NCBI GenBank assembly: GCA_947494695.1
Contig: CANLWB010000003.1
Coordinates: 434,001 to 498,000, forward strand
Direction of reading: 5' to 3'
Origin: an uncultured Flavobacteriaceae bacterium
GTDB taxonomy: Bacteria; Bacteroidota; Bacteroidia; Flavobacteriales; Flavobacteriaceae
DNA length: 64,000 bases
Shown one piece after another: positions 1 through 9,520 of the stretch. Each line of letters opens with the position of its first letter. Position 1 is the stretch's first letter. The translations under genes were made by a program, and so were the position numbers. The notes beneath the pieces were generated by a model. The model saw only the letters and a list, made by a program, of their open reading frames with translations. It had not been told where the DNA came from and did no database searches.

Positions 1-294
1 ATCTTTCATTAGAGCACCAGCTTTTTTCCACTTTTTTTCTAATAACGTATATAATAGATAAACAGCTCCAAGTCCAAAAGGTAAAGCGATAAGGGTTACA
101 ATAAATGTATTTTCCAAATCAAAATCTACTATTCCAGATTCAATCAAAACCGCTAAAACGATCCCAACAACAAACGTTGCTGCATAATAAACGACAATAC
201 TTAACACAGCATATAGCCATTTGTTTTGATTATATTCTTCAGATAAATCATAAAATCGTTTTCCAATAAAATAAATAAGTAAAAGTCCTAACAT
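1..294 (-). CDS. Small membrane protein, 3' part cut by window edge
   Basis: The frame opens with ATG at the high-coordinate end (MLGLLLIYFIGKRFYDLSEE) and stays open to the window edge, giving 98 residues of an incomplete protein. Three hydrophobic segments are visible (about residues 1-10, 27-50 and 63-83), separated by short charged loops, so this is an integral inner-membrane protein. I know similar unnamed proteins from flavobacteria but no function for them. It starts 15 bases downstream of the YhhN-like gene on the same strand, so the two are probably co-transcribed. This gene is shorter than a usual ORF cut-off because of the truncation. Confidence 0.75.
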   Translation of the reverse strand, partial: MLGLLLIYFIGKRFYDLSEEYNQNKWLYAVLSIVVYYAATFVVGIVLAVLIESGIVDFDLENTFIVTLIALPFGLGAVYLLYTLLEKKWKKAGALMKD

Positions 295-309
295 ATCTAG
301 TTGTTTAAA

Positions 310-1035
310 TTAAGGCGTTCCTTTAATGGTAATCAAATTCGTTTCTTTAACAATACCGAGTACTATAAAATATTGTGAGAGTCCATAAAACAGCATGATT
401 GTAATTAAATGATACGCTATATTTTTATCATAAAAAGTTTTAAGAGCAGTAATACTATCAGATAATACTGAAAACATCACTCCTATTAAAACCCAGTAAT
501 AGCTTAATGTATTAACTTCTCCCTTCCTTAAATAAGCAAAAATAATAGTGGTTAGTGCAATAAAGAAATATAATAAGGCCAGGTAAAACGTGTTTTCTAA
601 ATTTTTATAAATTAAAGCTAAAATACCAACCATATAGAAAAAGAATACGATTAAAAAAGGTAATATTTTCAATAAACTGAAGTCCTTTTTATTTGAAAAC
701 CGAAACACATAAAACATTTTCCCTAATATGAAGCAAAAACCACCTATAGAAAAGCAGAATGGATATTTATCTAAAAGCAAGAAGATATCTCCCACCCAAA
801 AGCACAGTAAAGCACCAATTACAAACGTTCTTTTCAATGCTACTCTTTCCTTATTATTTATTAAATAATACGCCAATAGTAACATGATAATGCCCCCTTT
901 TGTAATGAATCGATAAACCGACACTTCGGAGTATAACTTGATCCAAATATCTGTAAATAATATAGAAAAAAATAGAACTGAAAACAAAGAGGTGTTCCTA
1001 AAAAAATCCCGCATTTTTGTTAGAGTTGAGAGCAA
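310..1035 (-). CDS. YhhN-like (TMEM86/lysoplasmalogenase family) membrane protein
   Basis: A 241-residue protein made almost entirely of membrane helices (seven or eight). The pattern of a small-residue-rich helix with an acidic residue (LLCFWVGDIFLLL), followed by a G-x-F-x-L-G-K-x-F-Y segment and a later S-D-S motif (FSVLSDSITALKTFY), fits the YhhN family, whose animal members hydrolyse the vinyl-ether bond of lysoplasmalogens. The bacterial substrate is unknown. The start may be the first Met or the Met seven codons in; both follow the upstream PD40 stop by about 20-40 bases, consistent with an operon. The family call rests on the helix pattern only. Confidence 0.6.
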   Translation of the reverse strand: MLSTLTKMRDFFRNTSLFSVLFFSILFTDIWIKLYSEVSVYRFITKGGIIMLLLAYYLINNKERVALKRTFVIGALLCFWVGDIFLLLDKYPFCFSIGGFCFILGKMFYVFRFSNKKDFSLLKILPFLIVFFFYMVGILALIYKNLENTFYLALLYFFIALTTIIFAYLRKGEVNTLSYYWVLIGVMFSVLSDSITALKTFYDKNIAYHLITIMLFYGLSQYFIVLGIVKETNLITIKGTP

Positions 1036-1056
1036 CGATGCACCTAATATAAGATT

Positions 1057-1971
1057 TTAATCCATAGAAAAAAAATAGATATCGTCATCACCCTTTCCTC
1101 CCAAGCGTTTGGACGAAAAATAGCCTGTATTGGTATTGATATCAAATATAAAGCAGAAGTCGTCCTGTTTACTATTTATAGGTTTTGGGAGTTTTTCAGC
1201 TTTTCCAAAAGAGCCATCGGTATTCAAAACACTTTTATAAATATCGAACCCACCAACGCCGTTGGGTCTGTTTGAAGCAAAATACAAGCCATTATTAGCA
1301 CTCATAAAAGGAAACATTTCTCTGCTATAAGAATTAACCTTATTTCCCAGGTTTTTAGGCGCACTATATGAGCCATCATTTAATACATCTACTTTAAAAA
1401 TATCCGACCCGCCTCTTGTTGTTTCTTTTCCGCCTCTAATGTTTGCAATAAAATACAATGTTTTCCCATCCTCGCTTAAGGCAGGGTGCGCATAGGAATA
1501 TTTGGGTTTACAAAATGGTAATACTTTAAAATTGGTCCACCCCAAATCGTCCTTATACTCCCCTACTTTAATATGAAAATTGGATGCTTTAAAATTACCT
1601 TTTGGCATATTCTTCCGGGTATAATTAGTCGTCACAAAGAGCCGTTTTCCATCTACTGACATGGTTGCACTGGTTATGTGCTTAACCTCCTGTTTTTTAT
1701 CTATTTTTAAAGCGGTAGCATTAATTATATTTCCATTCTCAGATAATTCAGCTTCATATATTGTTAATATTGGGTTACCCTCATACCGTTTTACCCTGCC
1801 TTTTTTATCTAGCAAATAGGACGTGAAAAGAATTTTGGAGTGATTAACCGGCATGAGTCCAAAATGCGGATACGCTGTATTGATGTCCAGGTTGGATATA
1901 CGGTAGTCTTTAGTTTGTGCAAAACCTGAAAGTCCGATTAAAAAAAGCGTATAACAAAACAATCTAAGCAT
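1057..1971 (-). CDS. Secreted PD40/WD40-like beta-propeller protein
   Basis: I place the start at the Met that opens a clear signal peptide (MLRLFCYTLFLIGLSGFAQ), 25 codons inside the longer open frame, whose extra N-terminus looks non-coding. The mature protein carries TolB/PD40-type blades: HPALSEDGKTLYFIAN, FPFMSANNGLYFASNRP and a final SSKR-x-GGKGDDDIYFFS, each with the Ser/Asp...LYF...S core and DI(Y/F) ends. Such proteins in Bacteroidota are periplasmic and often sit upstream of an OmpA domain. Here the protein ends after the propeller (304 residues), so it lacks the usual OmpA peptidoglycan-binding tail. Partner unknown. Confidence 0.75.
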   Translation of the reverse strand: MLRLFCYTLFLIGLSGFAQTKDYRISNLDINTAYPHFGLMPVNHSKILFTSYLLDKKGRVKRYEGNPILTIYEAELSENGNIINATALKIDKKQEVKHITSATMSVDGKRLFVTTNYTRKNMPKGNFKASNFHIKVGEYKDDLGWTNFKVLPFCKPKYSYAHPALSEDGKTLYFIANIRGGKETTRGGSDIFKVDVLNDGSYSAPKNLGNKVNSYSREMFPFMSANNGLYFASNRPNGVGGFDIYKSVLNTDGSFGKAEKLPKPINSKQDDFCFIFDINTNTGYFSSKRLGGKGDDDIYFFSMD

Positions 1972-2051
1972 GAGAATGAGAGTTCTATAGCAGAAACAAA
2001 TATAGTAATTTGAAGCTAAAACTAGCCATAACCACCTGTATGTCAATACAA

Positions 2052-3227
2052 TTATTCTCGTCTATGCTTTTTAGTCGCTTCAAAAACATGTTCTAAAATA
2101 GCCTGTTCCTGCTCTGTGAATTCTTGATTACGCCTGTCCATCACAATTTGAGCTACTTCAAACGCCTTTTTGGTTAAATATGTAGAAAAGCCACCACTAC
2201 CACCCCAACTAAAACTAGGCACAAAGTTTCTTGGAAATCCGCTACCAAAAATATTGGCGCTTACTCCCACTACGGTTCCAGTGTTAAACATGGTATTAAT
2301 TCCGCATTTACTATGATCTCCCATCATGAGTCCGCAAAACTGTAATCCTGTTTTAGCAAACCCTTCTGTTTGGTAATCCCATAATCGTACTTCGGCGTAA
2401 TTATTCTTTAAATTAGAGGTATTGGTATCTGCGCCTAGATTACACCATTCTCCCAGAACAGAATTCCCTAGAAAACCATCATGTCCCTTGTTTGAATTTG
2501 CGAATAATACGGCGTTATTAATTTCACCGCCAGCTTTACTCTTCGGCCCAATAGTTGTTGGTCCGTAAATTTTTGCTGCCATTTTTATCGTGGCACCTTC
2601 GCACAACGCAAAAGGGCCTCGTATAATACTTCCTTCCATTATTTCGGCATCTTTACCAATATAAATAGGTCCTTTACTCGCATTTAAGGTTACAAATTCT
2701 AATGTCGCACCTGCTTCCACAAAAATATTCTCGGGTGCTATAATATTATTGCTGTCTGGTATTGGGTTAGATGTTTTCCCCTTTGTAATGAGGTCAAAAT
2801 CTTCCTGAATGGCCTGCCCATTTTTAGAAAATATATCCCAGGTATGAGCGATCGTTAAAATATCTGGGGTAAATTCGGTTACCTCAAAGGTATTAAAATC
2901 AATATCATCCTGTTCTTCTTTCGTAAAAAAGGCCAGAACATCGTCCCCCTTAAAAATGGCTTGATTTTCCTTTAGTCCCTTAATAGCCTTTACCAACTCA
3001 ACATTAGGAAGCACAGAAGCATTAATCATAACATTTTCCTCCATTTCTACCATGGGGTACTTGTCCGATAGATAGTCCTCAGTAATTGTGGTGGTTGTAG
3101 ATTTTAAATAGGCTTCCCACTTTTCTCGAATGGTTAAAATTCCAACTCGAATATCAGCCACCGGGCGCGTAAAGGTAAAAGGTAGCAAGTTATTTCGGGA
3201 AGGCCCGTCAAAAAGAATGTAGTTCAT
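2052..3227 (-). CDS. GlmU-family sugar nucleotidyltransferase/acyltransferase (Bacteroidota type)
   Basis: The start is taken at MNYILFDGPSRNNLLPFTFT, 21 codons into the open frame, because this is the conserved opening of the Bacteroidota alternative GlmU family (UDP-GlcNAc pyrophosphorylase / glucosamine-1-phosphate acetyltransferase-like). The N-terminal half (residues 1-170) has the phosphate-loop-like DGPSRNNLLPF and TRPVADIRVG motifs instead of the classical LAAGxGTRM. The C-terminal half (about 180-370) is a left-handed beta-helix of hexapeptide repeats, including APENIFVEAGATLE and GDHSKCGINTMFNTG. It ends in a charged helix. The family is thought to supply UDP-GlcNAc for the cell wall in organisms lacking canonical GlmU. 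About 80 bases separate it from the PD40 gene downstream. Confidence 0.85.
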   Translation of the reverse strand: MNYILFDGPSRNNLLPFTFTRPVADIRVGILTIREKWEAYLKSTTTTITEDYLSDKYPMVEMEENVMINASVLPNVELVKAIKGLKENQAIFKGDDVLAFFTKEEQDDIDFNTFEVTEFTPDILTIAHTWDIFSKNGQAIQEDFDLITKGKTSNPIPDSNNIIAPENIFVEAGATLEFVTLNASKGPIYIGKDAEIMEGSIIRGPFALCEGATIKMAAKIYGPTTIGPKSKAGGEINNAVLFANSNKGHDGFLGNSVLGEWCNLGADTNTSNLKNNYAEVRLWDYQTEGFAKTGLQFCGLMMGDHSKCGINTMFNTGTVVGVSANIFGSGFPRNFVPSFSWGGSGGFSTYLTKKAFEVAQIVMDRRNQEFTEQEQAILEHVFEATKKHRRE

Positions 3228-3316
3228 AAAAAAGTTTACGTTTTGTAGTTTGTTTGTTAGCTCTAGGTTTAAAACCTTAAACCCACTCAAAAGTAAATCA
3301 ATTAGATAACATATAA

Positions 3317-3341
3317 AAGCCTTTCATTTTATGAAAGGCTT
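3317..3341 (-). terminator. Rho-independent terminator of rpmE2
   Basis: A perfect 11-bp inverted repeat (AAGCCTTTCAT / ATGAAAGGCTT) with a 3-base loop. Read on the minus strand it is followed by TTTTATAT. It lies directly after the rpmE2 stop and separates rpmE2 from the glmU-like gene. Confidence 0.85.
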
Positions 3342-3366
3342 AAGAACTTATCAAATAACGCTTAAA

Positions 3367-3618
3367 TTATTTTTTAAACTTAGCGTATTTAGTTTTAAAT
3401 TTATCAATACGACCAGCCGTGTCTACTAGTTTAGACTTACCAGTGTAGTAAGGGTGCGATGTTCTGGAAATCTCCATTTTAATAAGCGGATACTCCACAC
3501 CATCAACATCAATAGTCTCATTTGTTTCAGCAGTAGATTTTGTTATAAACACATCGTCATTAGACATGTCTTTAAATGCTACTAATCTATAATTTTCTGG
3601 ATGTATACCTTTTCTCAT
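3367..3618 (-). CDS. rpmE2: Type B 50S ribosomal protein L31
   Basis: An 83-residue basic protein with the L31 type B signature: MRKGIHPENYRLVAFKDMS, then ISRTSHPYYTGKSKLVDTAGR and a lysine-rich tail. There is no CxxC zinc motif, which distinguishes type B from type A L31 and is typical of Bacteroidota. It is a component of the large ribosomal subunit at the subunit interface. The gene is monocistronic, with its own consensus promoter upstream and a strong hairpin terminator just downstream. Confidence 0.96.
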   Translation of the reverse strand: MRKGIHPENYRLVAFKDMSNDDVFITKSTAETNETIDVDGVEYPLIKMEISRTSHPYYTGKSKLVDTAGRIDKFKTKYAKFKK

Positions 3619-3656
3619 CGCTTAATACTTTATTATTCTTTTCAATTTTGGAGCTG

Positions 3657-3686
3657 CAAATTTAAGTATTTTTTGTAAACGAACAA
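3657..3686 (-). promoter_or_regulatory. Promoter of rpmE2 (Bacteroidota consensus)
   Basis: On the minus strand, TTG (3684-3686) is followed by exactly 19 bases and TAAATTTG (3657-3664), a full match to the flavobacterial TTG / TAnnTTTG promoter. It lies 38 bases before the rpmE2 start and diverges from the promoter of the DUF4199 operon. Confidence 0.8.
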
Positions 3687-3710
3687 CACTTTTTATTATT
3701 TTTATTTCTA

Positions 3711-3738
3711 TTGTTTGTGTAACGTTTTGTTATTTTTG
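3711..3738 (+). promoter_or_regulatory. Promoter of the DUF4199-glycosyltransferase unit
   Basis: TTG (3711-3713), a 17-base spacer and TATTTTTG (3731-3738) match the Bacteroidota housekeeping promoter. It lies 38 bases before the DUF4199 start codon and is back to back with the rpmE2 promoter. Confidence 0.7.
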
Positions 3739-3776
3739 AATACTAACTGGACAACTAACATTTTAAGTATGATATT

Positions 3777-4307
3777 ATGAAAAAAACTTTGAAGTCTATT
3801 GCAATAAATTATGGATTATATTTAGGTGCATTACTCGCCTTATTGACTATTGTAGCTTATGGCGTTAACCTCGGACTATTAACAAACATGTGGTACGGAA
3901 TCTTTATCCTCATCGCTATTATTGTTTTTGGAATTATTTCTGTCGCTAAAACCAAACAAAATCAGGATGGGTACGCTTCTTTTAAAGAATCGTTTACATC
4001 TTATTTTATTACTGTTTTAATTGGATTATTAGTAAGTACTGTGGTTTCTTATCTATTATTCAATTTTATTGATCCCGATGCTGCCGAGGTACTCAAGGAA
4101 AAAACGATTGAAAAAACGGTTGAAATGCTTGAAGGCTTTAATACACCAAATGAGGTCATCGCCGAGTCTGTAGAACAAATTGAATCTCAAAATCAATATT
4201 CATTAGGTAATATATTTAAAGGTCTTGCAGGATATTTGGTCCTTTTTAGTATTATTGGATTGATTGTTGCGGCCGCCATGAAAAAAAGTAAACCAGACAC
4301 CGAATAA
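3777..4307 (+). CDS. DUF4199 domain membrane protein
   Basis: A 176-residue membrane protein with four helices (about residues 12-30, 37-55, 75-95 and 148-168) and a polar, acidic stretch between helices three and four (residues 98-140). The Y-x-S-F-K-E-S-F motif after helix two (YASFKESFTSYF) and overall layout match DUF4199, a family very common in Bacteroidota and usually next to a DPM1-like glycosyltransferase, as here. Function unknown; the pairing suggests an envelope role. The gene is 39 bases upstream of the glycosyltransferase, probably in one transcript. Confidence 0.85.
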   Translation: MKKTLKSIAINYGLYLGALLALLTIVAYGVNLGLLTNMWYGIFILIAIIVFGIISVAKTKQNQDGYASFKESFTSYFITVLIGLLVSTVVSYLLFNFIDPDAAEVLKEKTIEKTVEMLEGFNTPNEVIAESVEQIESQNQYSLGNIFKGLAGYLVLFSIIGLIVAAAMKKSKPDTE

Positions 4308-4346
4308 ATTCATTATTTTTGAATAGTGAATTTTGAAACTATTTAA

Positions 4347-5294
4347 ATGAACATATCTGTAGTTATACCACTACTAAACGAACAAGACTCTTTAAAAGAA
4401 TTACATGATTGGATTGCTAAAGTTATGCAATCCAATCATTTTTCTTATGAAATCATTTTTATTGATGATGGTAGTACAGATAATTCCTGGCAAATTATCT
4501 CTCAATTAGCCTCTCAAAATGCTCATGTAAAAGGCATTCGCTTTTTTAAGAACTTCGGAAAATCGCAAGCACTTCATGCTGGTTTTAATAAAGCACAAGG
4601 CGATGTGGTGATTACCATGGATGCCGATTTACAAGACAACCCTGATGAAATTCCAGAACTTTATAACATGATTGTTAAGGATGGCTTTGATCTTGTTTCG
4701 GGTTGGAAAAAGAAACGATACGATTCCATTCTGGCAAAAAACTTGCCTTCGAAACTGTTTAACTGGGCAGCACGAAAAACCTCGGGCGTTAAATTAAATG
4801 ATTTTAATTGCGGACTCAAAGCATATCGACTAAACGTTGTTAAACATATAGATGTTAATGGTGAAATGCACCGCTACATTCCGGTACTATCCAAAAATGC
4901 CGGGTTCACAAAAATTGGTGAAAAGATAGTTAAACACCAAGCCAGAAAATATGGCGAAACTAAATTTGGAATGAATCGCTTTATAAATGGTTTTCTAGAT
5001 TTAATTACCATTTGGTTTTTATCAAGGTTTGGAAAACGCCCCATGCATTTGTTTGGTGCCCTTGGATTCATCATGTTTACCATAGGTTTCGGGTTTTCTT
5101 TTTATCTTGGTATTGATAAGTTATTTTTAAACCCAACTGGGAGACTCATCACACAGCGACCTCAATTCTATATTGCGCTTTCCACAATGATTATTGGGAC
5201 TCAGTTTTTTGTTGCCGGTTTTTTAGGTGAAATCATCCTAAGAACAAAAGAAGACAAAAAACGATATTCCATTAAAGATGATTTAAACTTTTAG
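4347..5294 (+). CDS. Family 2 glycosyltransferase, polyprenyl-phosphate type (DPM1/GtrB-like)
   Basis: The protein opens with the GT-A fold signature (ISVVIPLLNEQDSLKELHDW), followed by FIDDGSTDNSW and the metal-binding DADLQD (D92-x-D94). The catalytic domain spans about residues 1-220. Two C-terminal membrane segments (about 230-255 and 270-300) anchor it, as in GtrB and dolichyl-phosphate mannose synthase relatives that load a sugar on undecaprenyl phosphate at the inner membrane. The sugar cannot be told from sequence. 315 residues is the normal family length. A TAnnTTTG box at 4314-4321 may give it a second promoter. Confidence 0.88.
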   Translation: MNISVVIPLLNEQDSLKELHDWIAKVMQSNHFSYEIIFIDDGSTDNSWQIISQLASQNAHVKGIRFFKNFGKSQALHAGFNKAQGDVVITMDADLQDNPDEIPELYNMIVKDGFDLVSGWKKKRYDSILAKNLPSKLFNWAARKTSGVKLNDFNCGLKAYRLNVVKHIDVNGEMHRYIPVLSKNAGFTKIGEKIVKHQARKYGETKFGMNRFINGFLDLITIWFLSRFGKRPMHLFGALGFIMFTIGFGFSFYLGIDKLFLNPTGRLITQRPQFYIALSTMIIGTQFFVAGFLGEIILRTKEDKKRYSIKDDLNF

Positions 5295-5562
5295 ACTTCA
5301 TTTTACTTTTTGGTTTTTTAACCGAAATGATGAGAAATGCAACCAGACAAGGCTCTTTTCTTAGTTAAAACAGTGCTGTACCTAAGGAAATTAACGAAAT
5401 ACTATTGAATTTTATCCATTTTTGAGGAATTGGAAAAGTTGAAACGCGTTTTAATTAAACTTGTAAAAACTTAAAAAATAAACCCTGACAAATAACAAGA
5501 CACCAGCTCGTTAAATATCATTTTTTAGATTAAAAAAACAGTATCTTTTCTTACCAATTGAT

Positions 5563-5570
5563 TACTTTTG
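5563..5570 (+). promoter_or_regulatory. Possible -7 box of the phosphohexomutase gene
   Basis: TACTTTTG matches TAnnTTTG 20 bases before the start codon. I find no TTG at the usual distance, so this is only half a promoter. The rest of the 295-base gap upstream shows no gene or strong hairpin. Confidence 0.4.
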
Positions 5571-5589
5571 CATTTATTTAATAAAGCAT

Positions 5590-7320
5590 ATGATTTACAT
5601 AGAACCACAAATTTTAGAACGAATAAATACATGGTTAACTCCAACCTTCGACAAGGATACACAAGCTTTCATTAAAGATAGCATTGCGAATAACCCAGAA
5701 GATATCCAGGAAAGTTTTTACAAAGACTTAGAATTTGGAACAGGAGGCATGCGTGGTGTTATGGGGGTTGGTACGAACCGCATAAATAAATATACTCTAG
5801 GTAAAAGTACCCAGGGCCTGAGCGATTATTTACATACATCGTTTCCCGGTGAAGCTTTAAAAGTGGCAATTGCTTACGATTGCAGACATAATAGTAAAAC
5901 ATTAGCTAAAGTGGTTGCAGATGTGTTTTCTGCCAACAACATAAAAGTCTATTTATTCGAAGATTTAAGAGCCACTCCAGAATTATCATTTGCCGTAAAA
6001 CACTTAAACTGTCATTGCGGTATTGTTTTAACAGCATCACATAATCCACCAGAATATAACGGATACAAAGTATACTGGCAGGATGGCGGACAACTAGTGC
6101 CGCCTCATGATAATGCCTTGATTCAGGTTATTAATAACCTTGATTATTCGAATATAAAATTTGAAGCCAACGAAAACCTTATTCATTATATAGGAAAAGA
6201 TATCGATGATGTCTTTATCAACGCTTCCGTTGAAAACGGTAGTTGTGGTGCTTCGCAAGACGCTAAAGATAACTTAAAAGTTGTGTTTACATCGTTGCAT
6301 GGTACGTCGATTACAGCAGTTCCAGAAACCCTAAAACGAGCAGGGTATAAAAACGTTTATATTGTAAAAGAACAGGAAACACCAGATGGAGATTTTCCAA
6401 CGGTGGCCTCTCCTAATCCCGAAGAACCCGCAGCACTTAAAATGGCTCTGGAACTGGCCGAAGAGGTAGGTGCCGATATTGTAATTGGTACCGATCCTGA
6501 TTGTGATAGATTGGGGGTTGCTGTTCGAAATTCCGAGAACAAACTGCAATTGCTTAATGGTAACCAAACCATGGTTATGATGATCGATTTCCTACTAAAA
6601 CAATGGAAAGCCGAAGGGAAAATTAAAGGGCAAGAGTTTATTGCTACGACCATCGTATCTACGCCTATGTTAAAGAAGCTTGCCGACGCCAATACTGTAG
6701 ATAGCAAGGTGGTATTGACCGGTTTTAAATGGATTGCCAAATTGATTAAAGACTTCCCCGAACTAGACTTTATTGGAGGTGGTGAAGAAAGCTTTGGTTT
6801 TATGGTTGGTGATTTTGTGAGAGACAAAGATGCTGTAACCTCAACACTTTTAGCCTGTGAAATAGCTGCGCAATGTAAAGCAGCAGGAAGCTCTTTTTAT
6901 AATGAGCTTATAAAACTATATGTAGAACATGGTTTCTACAAAGAAAGACTCGTATCTCTTACCAAAAAAGGTATTGAGGGCGCCCAAGAAATCAAGCAAA
7001 TGATGGTAGATGCTCGTGAAAACCCACTCACAGTAGTAAATGGCTCTAAAGTTGTGAAAGTTGAAGACTATCAATCTTCGGTTTCAAAAAACATGATTTC
7101 GGGTGAAGCAGATACCATTGACATTCCAAAGGCCAATGTTCTTATTTATTATACCGAAGATGGGAGCCAAATAGCACTAAGGCCTAGTGGAACAGAGCCA
7201 AAAATCAAGTTTTACGTTAGTGTAAATGACACTTTAGAGTCTGTTGATGCTTTTATCGATACCGAAATAAAAATTGAAGCGAAAATCGATGCCATTCTAA
7301 AAGACATGAAACTTAATTAA
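5590..7320 (+). CDS. Phospho-sugar mutase (phosphoglucomutase/phosphomannomutase)
   Basis: A full-length alpha-D-phosphohexomutase of 576 residues, interconverting hexose-1- and hexose-6-phosphates in the cytoplasm. All four active-site loops are present: the phosphoserine loop [13 protein letters not shown] (Ser150), the metal-binding loop [11 protein letters not shown] (D302, D304, D306), the sugar-binding GGGEESFGF (E399-S401) and the phosphate-binding [12 protein letters not shown] (from R531). Length and the CDRLGV variant fit the PgcA-like branch common in Bacteroidota and Firmicutes. It lies between a glycosyltransferase and an exporter, consistent with supply of activated sugar for surface glycans, although it may equally serve central metabolism. 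Confidence 0.95.
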   Translation: MIYIEPQILERINTWLTPTFDKDTQAFIKDSIANNPEDIQESFYKDLEFGTGGMRGVMGVGTNRINKYTLGKSTQGLSDYLHTSFPGEALKVAIAYDCRHNSKTLAKVVADVFSANNIKVYLFEDLRATPELSFAVKHLNCHCGIVLTASHNPPEYNGYKVYWQDGGQLVPPHDNALIQVINNLDYSNIKFEANENLIHYIGKDIDDVFINASVENGSCGASQDAKDNLKVVFTSLHGTSITAVPETLKRAGYKNVYIVKEQETPDGDFPTVASPNPEEPAALKMALELAEEVGADIVIGTDPDCDRLGVAVRNSENKLQLLNGNQTMVMMIDFLLKQWKAEGKIKGQEFIATTIVSTPMLKKLADANTVDSKVVLTGFKWIAKLIKDFPELDFIGGGEESFGFMVGDFVRDKDAVTSTLLACEIAAQCKAAGSSFYNELIKLYVEHGFYKERLVSLTKKGIEGAQEIKQMMVDARENPLTVVNGSKVVKVEDYQSSVSKNMISGEADTIDIPKANVLIYYTEDGSQIALRPSGTEPKIKFYVSVNDTLESVDAFIDTEIKIEAKIDAILKDMKLN

Positions 7321-7382
7321 TAAGGCTTTACCTTTATATTTTACACTTAAAGCATAGCCACTATAACAATAAACATCATTAG

Positions 7383-9215
7383 ATGAATCATTTCGTAAAT
7401 ATTTTACGGTATGCAAAACCGTATAAAAGATTTGCTATAGGCCATATTATCTGTAACATCTTTTTTGCCTTGTTTGGCACACTCTCATTCGTAGCCTTAA
7501 AACCTATGCTGGATGTTATTTTTAAGAAAGGTCAAAACATACCGGTCTCCATGCCAGAATGGTCTGGTTTAACAGATATTGGAGCTTTTACAAAAAGCTA
7601 TTTAGCCTATCAAATGCACCACTACACCGATGGAGATCCTGGAAAAGCATTAATATTTGTTGTTTGCCTGATTTTAGTGGTATTCCTGTTAAAAAACATT
7701 TCTGGTTACTTTGCAAATTATTTTCTAGTGTTTCTCCGTAATGGTGTTATAAGAGACCTTAGAAATAAGGTATATCGTAAAACAATTGAATTACCACTCT
7801 CTTATTTTTCAGAAAAAAGAAAGGGCGATATTTTAGCCAGGGTAACCACCGATGTTTTAGATTTACAGTATTCATTTCTCTCCGTTTTAGAGCTTATTAT
7901 TCGGGAACCCCTTACCATTATATTTACCATAGCGGTCATGCTTTATATAAGTCCGCAACTTACATTATTTGTATTTGTTTTTATCCCAATTATGGGGTTT
8001 GTTATTTCCAAAATTGGTAAAAGTTTAAAAAGAAAATCCGATCGCGTTCAAAAAGAACAGGGCACCTTTTTATCAACTTTAGAAGAGACTTTAACCGGTT
8101 TACGCATTATAAAAGGATTTAATGCTGAAGATAAATTCGATGAAAAATTTCAGGAATCCACATCACGGTTTTATCATTTTTCAAATAAGTTGTTTAATCG
8201 GCAAAATCTGGCCTCACCAACAAGCGAATTTTTAGGTATTTGTATCATTGCTGTTATTTTATGGTATGGTGGTAATTTAGTACTTGATAATGCCTCTTCT
8301 AGTCTGGATAGTAGTATGTTTTTAGTCTATATGGGTTTATCTTATAATGTGCTTACCCCTGCAAAAGCTATTTCCAGAGGACTTTATAATATTAAGAAAG
8401 GAGGAGCAGCAGCTGAAAGAATACAGGAAATTATTGATACAGAAAACCCTTTAAAGGATAAGGAAAATGCCATTGAAAAAGAAGGCTTTGATACAGATAT
8501 TGTATTTGACAACATCTCCTTTAAATACAGCGAAGACTATGTATTAAAAGACTTTTCTTTAACAATTCCTAAGGGTAAAACGGTGGCACTGGTTGGACAA
8601 TCTGGTAGTGGAAAGTCCACAATAGCCAATTTAATTACGCGTTTTTATGATGTAAATGAGGGTGAAATTTTAATTGACGGAATGGACATTCGCGATCTCA
8701 CTACAGGCTCACTACGCAACCAATTGGGTATTGTAACTCAAGATGCCATTCTCTTTAATGAAAGTATTAAAAACAATATGCTTTTAGGCCAGGAAAATGC
8801 TACCGACGAGCAAATCATTGAAGCCCTGAAAGTTGCCAACGCCTGGGAATTTGTAAAAGATCTTCCTGAAACTATTCATACCAATATTGGAGATTCAGGA
8901 AACAAGCTTTCTGGCGGACAAAAACAACGATTAAGTATTGCCAGAGCGGTCCTTAAAAGCCCTCCTATTATGGTTCTAGACGAGGCCACTTCTGCTCTCG
9001 ATACCGAAAGCGAGCGTTTGGTACAGGTTGCTTTAGAAAACATGACTAAAAATAGGACGTCTATCGTCATTGCCCATAGATTATCAACCATTCAAAATGC
9101 CGATGAGATTATTGTTTTAAGTAAAGGAAAAATTGTCGAACAGGGCAAACATAAAGACCTAATGAGTAAGAAAGGTGTTTACTATAAATTGGTGGAAATG
9201 CAAAGCTTTGGATAA
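7383..9215 (+). CDS. ABC transporter, fused permease/ATPase (MsbA-like)
   Basis: A half-transporter of 610 residues with an N-terminal six-helix membrane domain (about residues 15-330) and a C-terminal ATPase. The ATPase has Walker A GQSGSGKS (405-412), signature LSGGQKQR (about 510-517), Walker B IMVLDEATSALD (about 529-540) and the H-loop AHRLST (about 564). It would work as a homodimer in the inner membrane. The MsbA/lipid A exporter branch is the closest in layout, but drug or other lipid export cannot be excluded. It lies 62 bases after the mutase gene and is closed by a strong terminator. Confidence 0.92.
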   Translation: MNHFVNILRYAKPYKRFAIGHIICNIFFALFGTLSFVALKPMLDVIFKKGQNIPVSMPEWSGLTDIGAFTKSYLAYQMHHYTDGDPGKALIFVVCLILVVFLLKNISGYFANYFLVFLRNGVIRDLRNKVYRKTIELPLSYFSEKRKGDILARVTTDVLDLQYSFLSVLELIIREPLTIIFTIAVMLYISPQLTLFVFVFIPIMGFVISKIGKSLKRKSDRVQKEQGTFLSTLEETLTGLRIIKGFNAEDKFDEKFQESTSRFYHFSNKLFNRQNLASPTSEFLGICIIAVILWYGGNLVLDNASSSLDSSMFLVYMGLSYNVLTPAKAISRGLYNIKKGGAAAERIQEIIDTENPLKDKENAIEKEGFDTDIVFDNISFKYSEDYVLKDFSLTIPKGKTVALVGQSGSGKSTIANLITRFYDVNEGEILIDGMDIRDLTTGSLRNQLGIVTQDAILFNESIKNNMLLGQENATDEQIIEALKVANAWEFVKDLPETIHTNIGDSGNKLSGGQKQRLSIARAVLKSPPIMVLDEATSALDTESERLVQVALENMTKNRTSIVIAHRLSTIQNADEIIVLSKGKIVEQGKHKDLMSKKGVYYKLVEMQSFG

Positions 9216-9520
9216 ACATATCTAAGCAAAAAACTTATAAAAAAGAAAAAAGGATAGAGATTTGGGGTTTCTATCCTTTTTTAAAGCTCATTGATAGACT
9301 TGGGGACGACTAACAACAATAAGTAGGTTTCTGATACAAACATAAAACAAAAAACCTTTTCCAACAAGAAAAATTACATTTAATCGTCAAATTTTTACAC
9401 TTCGTCGATAAAATTCACATCAAAATACTGATTAACAAGATATTACGTTTGTCGAATAATTTTTAAATAAAATGATTAAACTTTCTGTATCTTTATTTGT
9501 CTAAAGACTAAACAACTTTT
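9216..9520. other. Intergenic region with terminator and possible sigma-gene promoter
   Basis: This 305-base gap holds the ABC transporter terminator at its left end and a TACGTTTG box (9444-9451) on the plus strand that may be part of the promoter for the downstream sigma factor; no matching TTG is at the usual spacing. I see no open frame or other structure. Confidence 0.5.
9246..9282 (+). terminator. Rho-independent terminator after the ABC transporter
   Basis: A perfect 13-bp stem (9246-9258 with 9270-9282; core AAAAAAGGATAGA) with an 11-base loop. The stem itself ends in six T residues, as expected for an intrinsic terminator, and could act in both directions. Confidence 0.85.

Noticed and set aside
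1972-2046. Upstream extension of the PD40 protein by 25 codons
   Set aside because: The internal Met opens a normal signal peptide; the extension would bury it behind an aromatic-rich stretch.
6357-6827. 156-codon open frame antisense to the phosphohexomutase
   Set aside because: The sense gene has all catalytic motifs through this region; the antisense product is Ser/Pro-rich with no recognisable fold.
8876-9091. Antisense open frame in the ABC transporter ATPase
   Set aside because: It overlaps the signature and Walker B motifs of the real gene and has no independent support.
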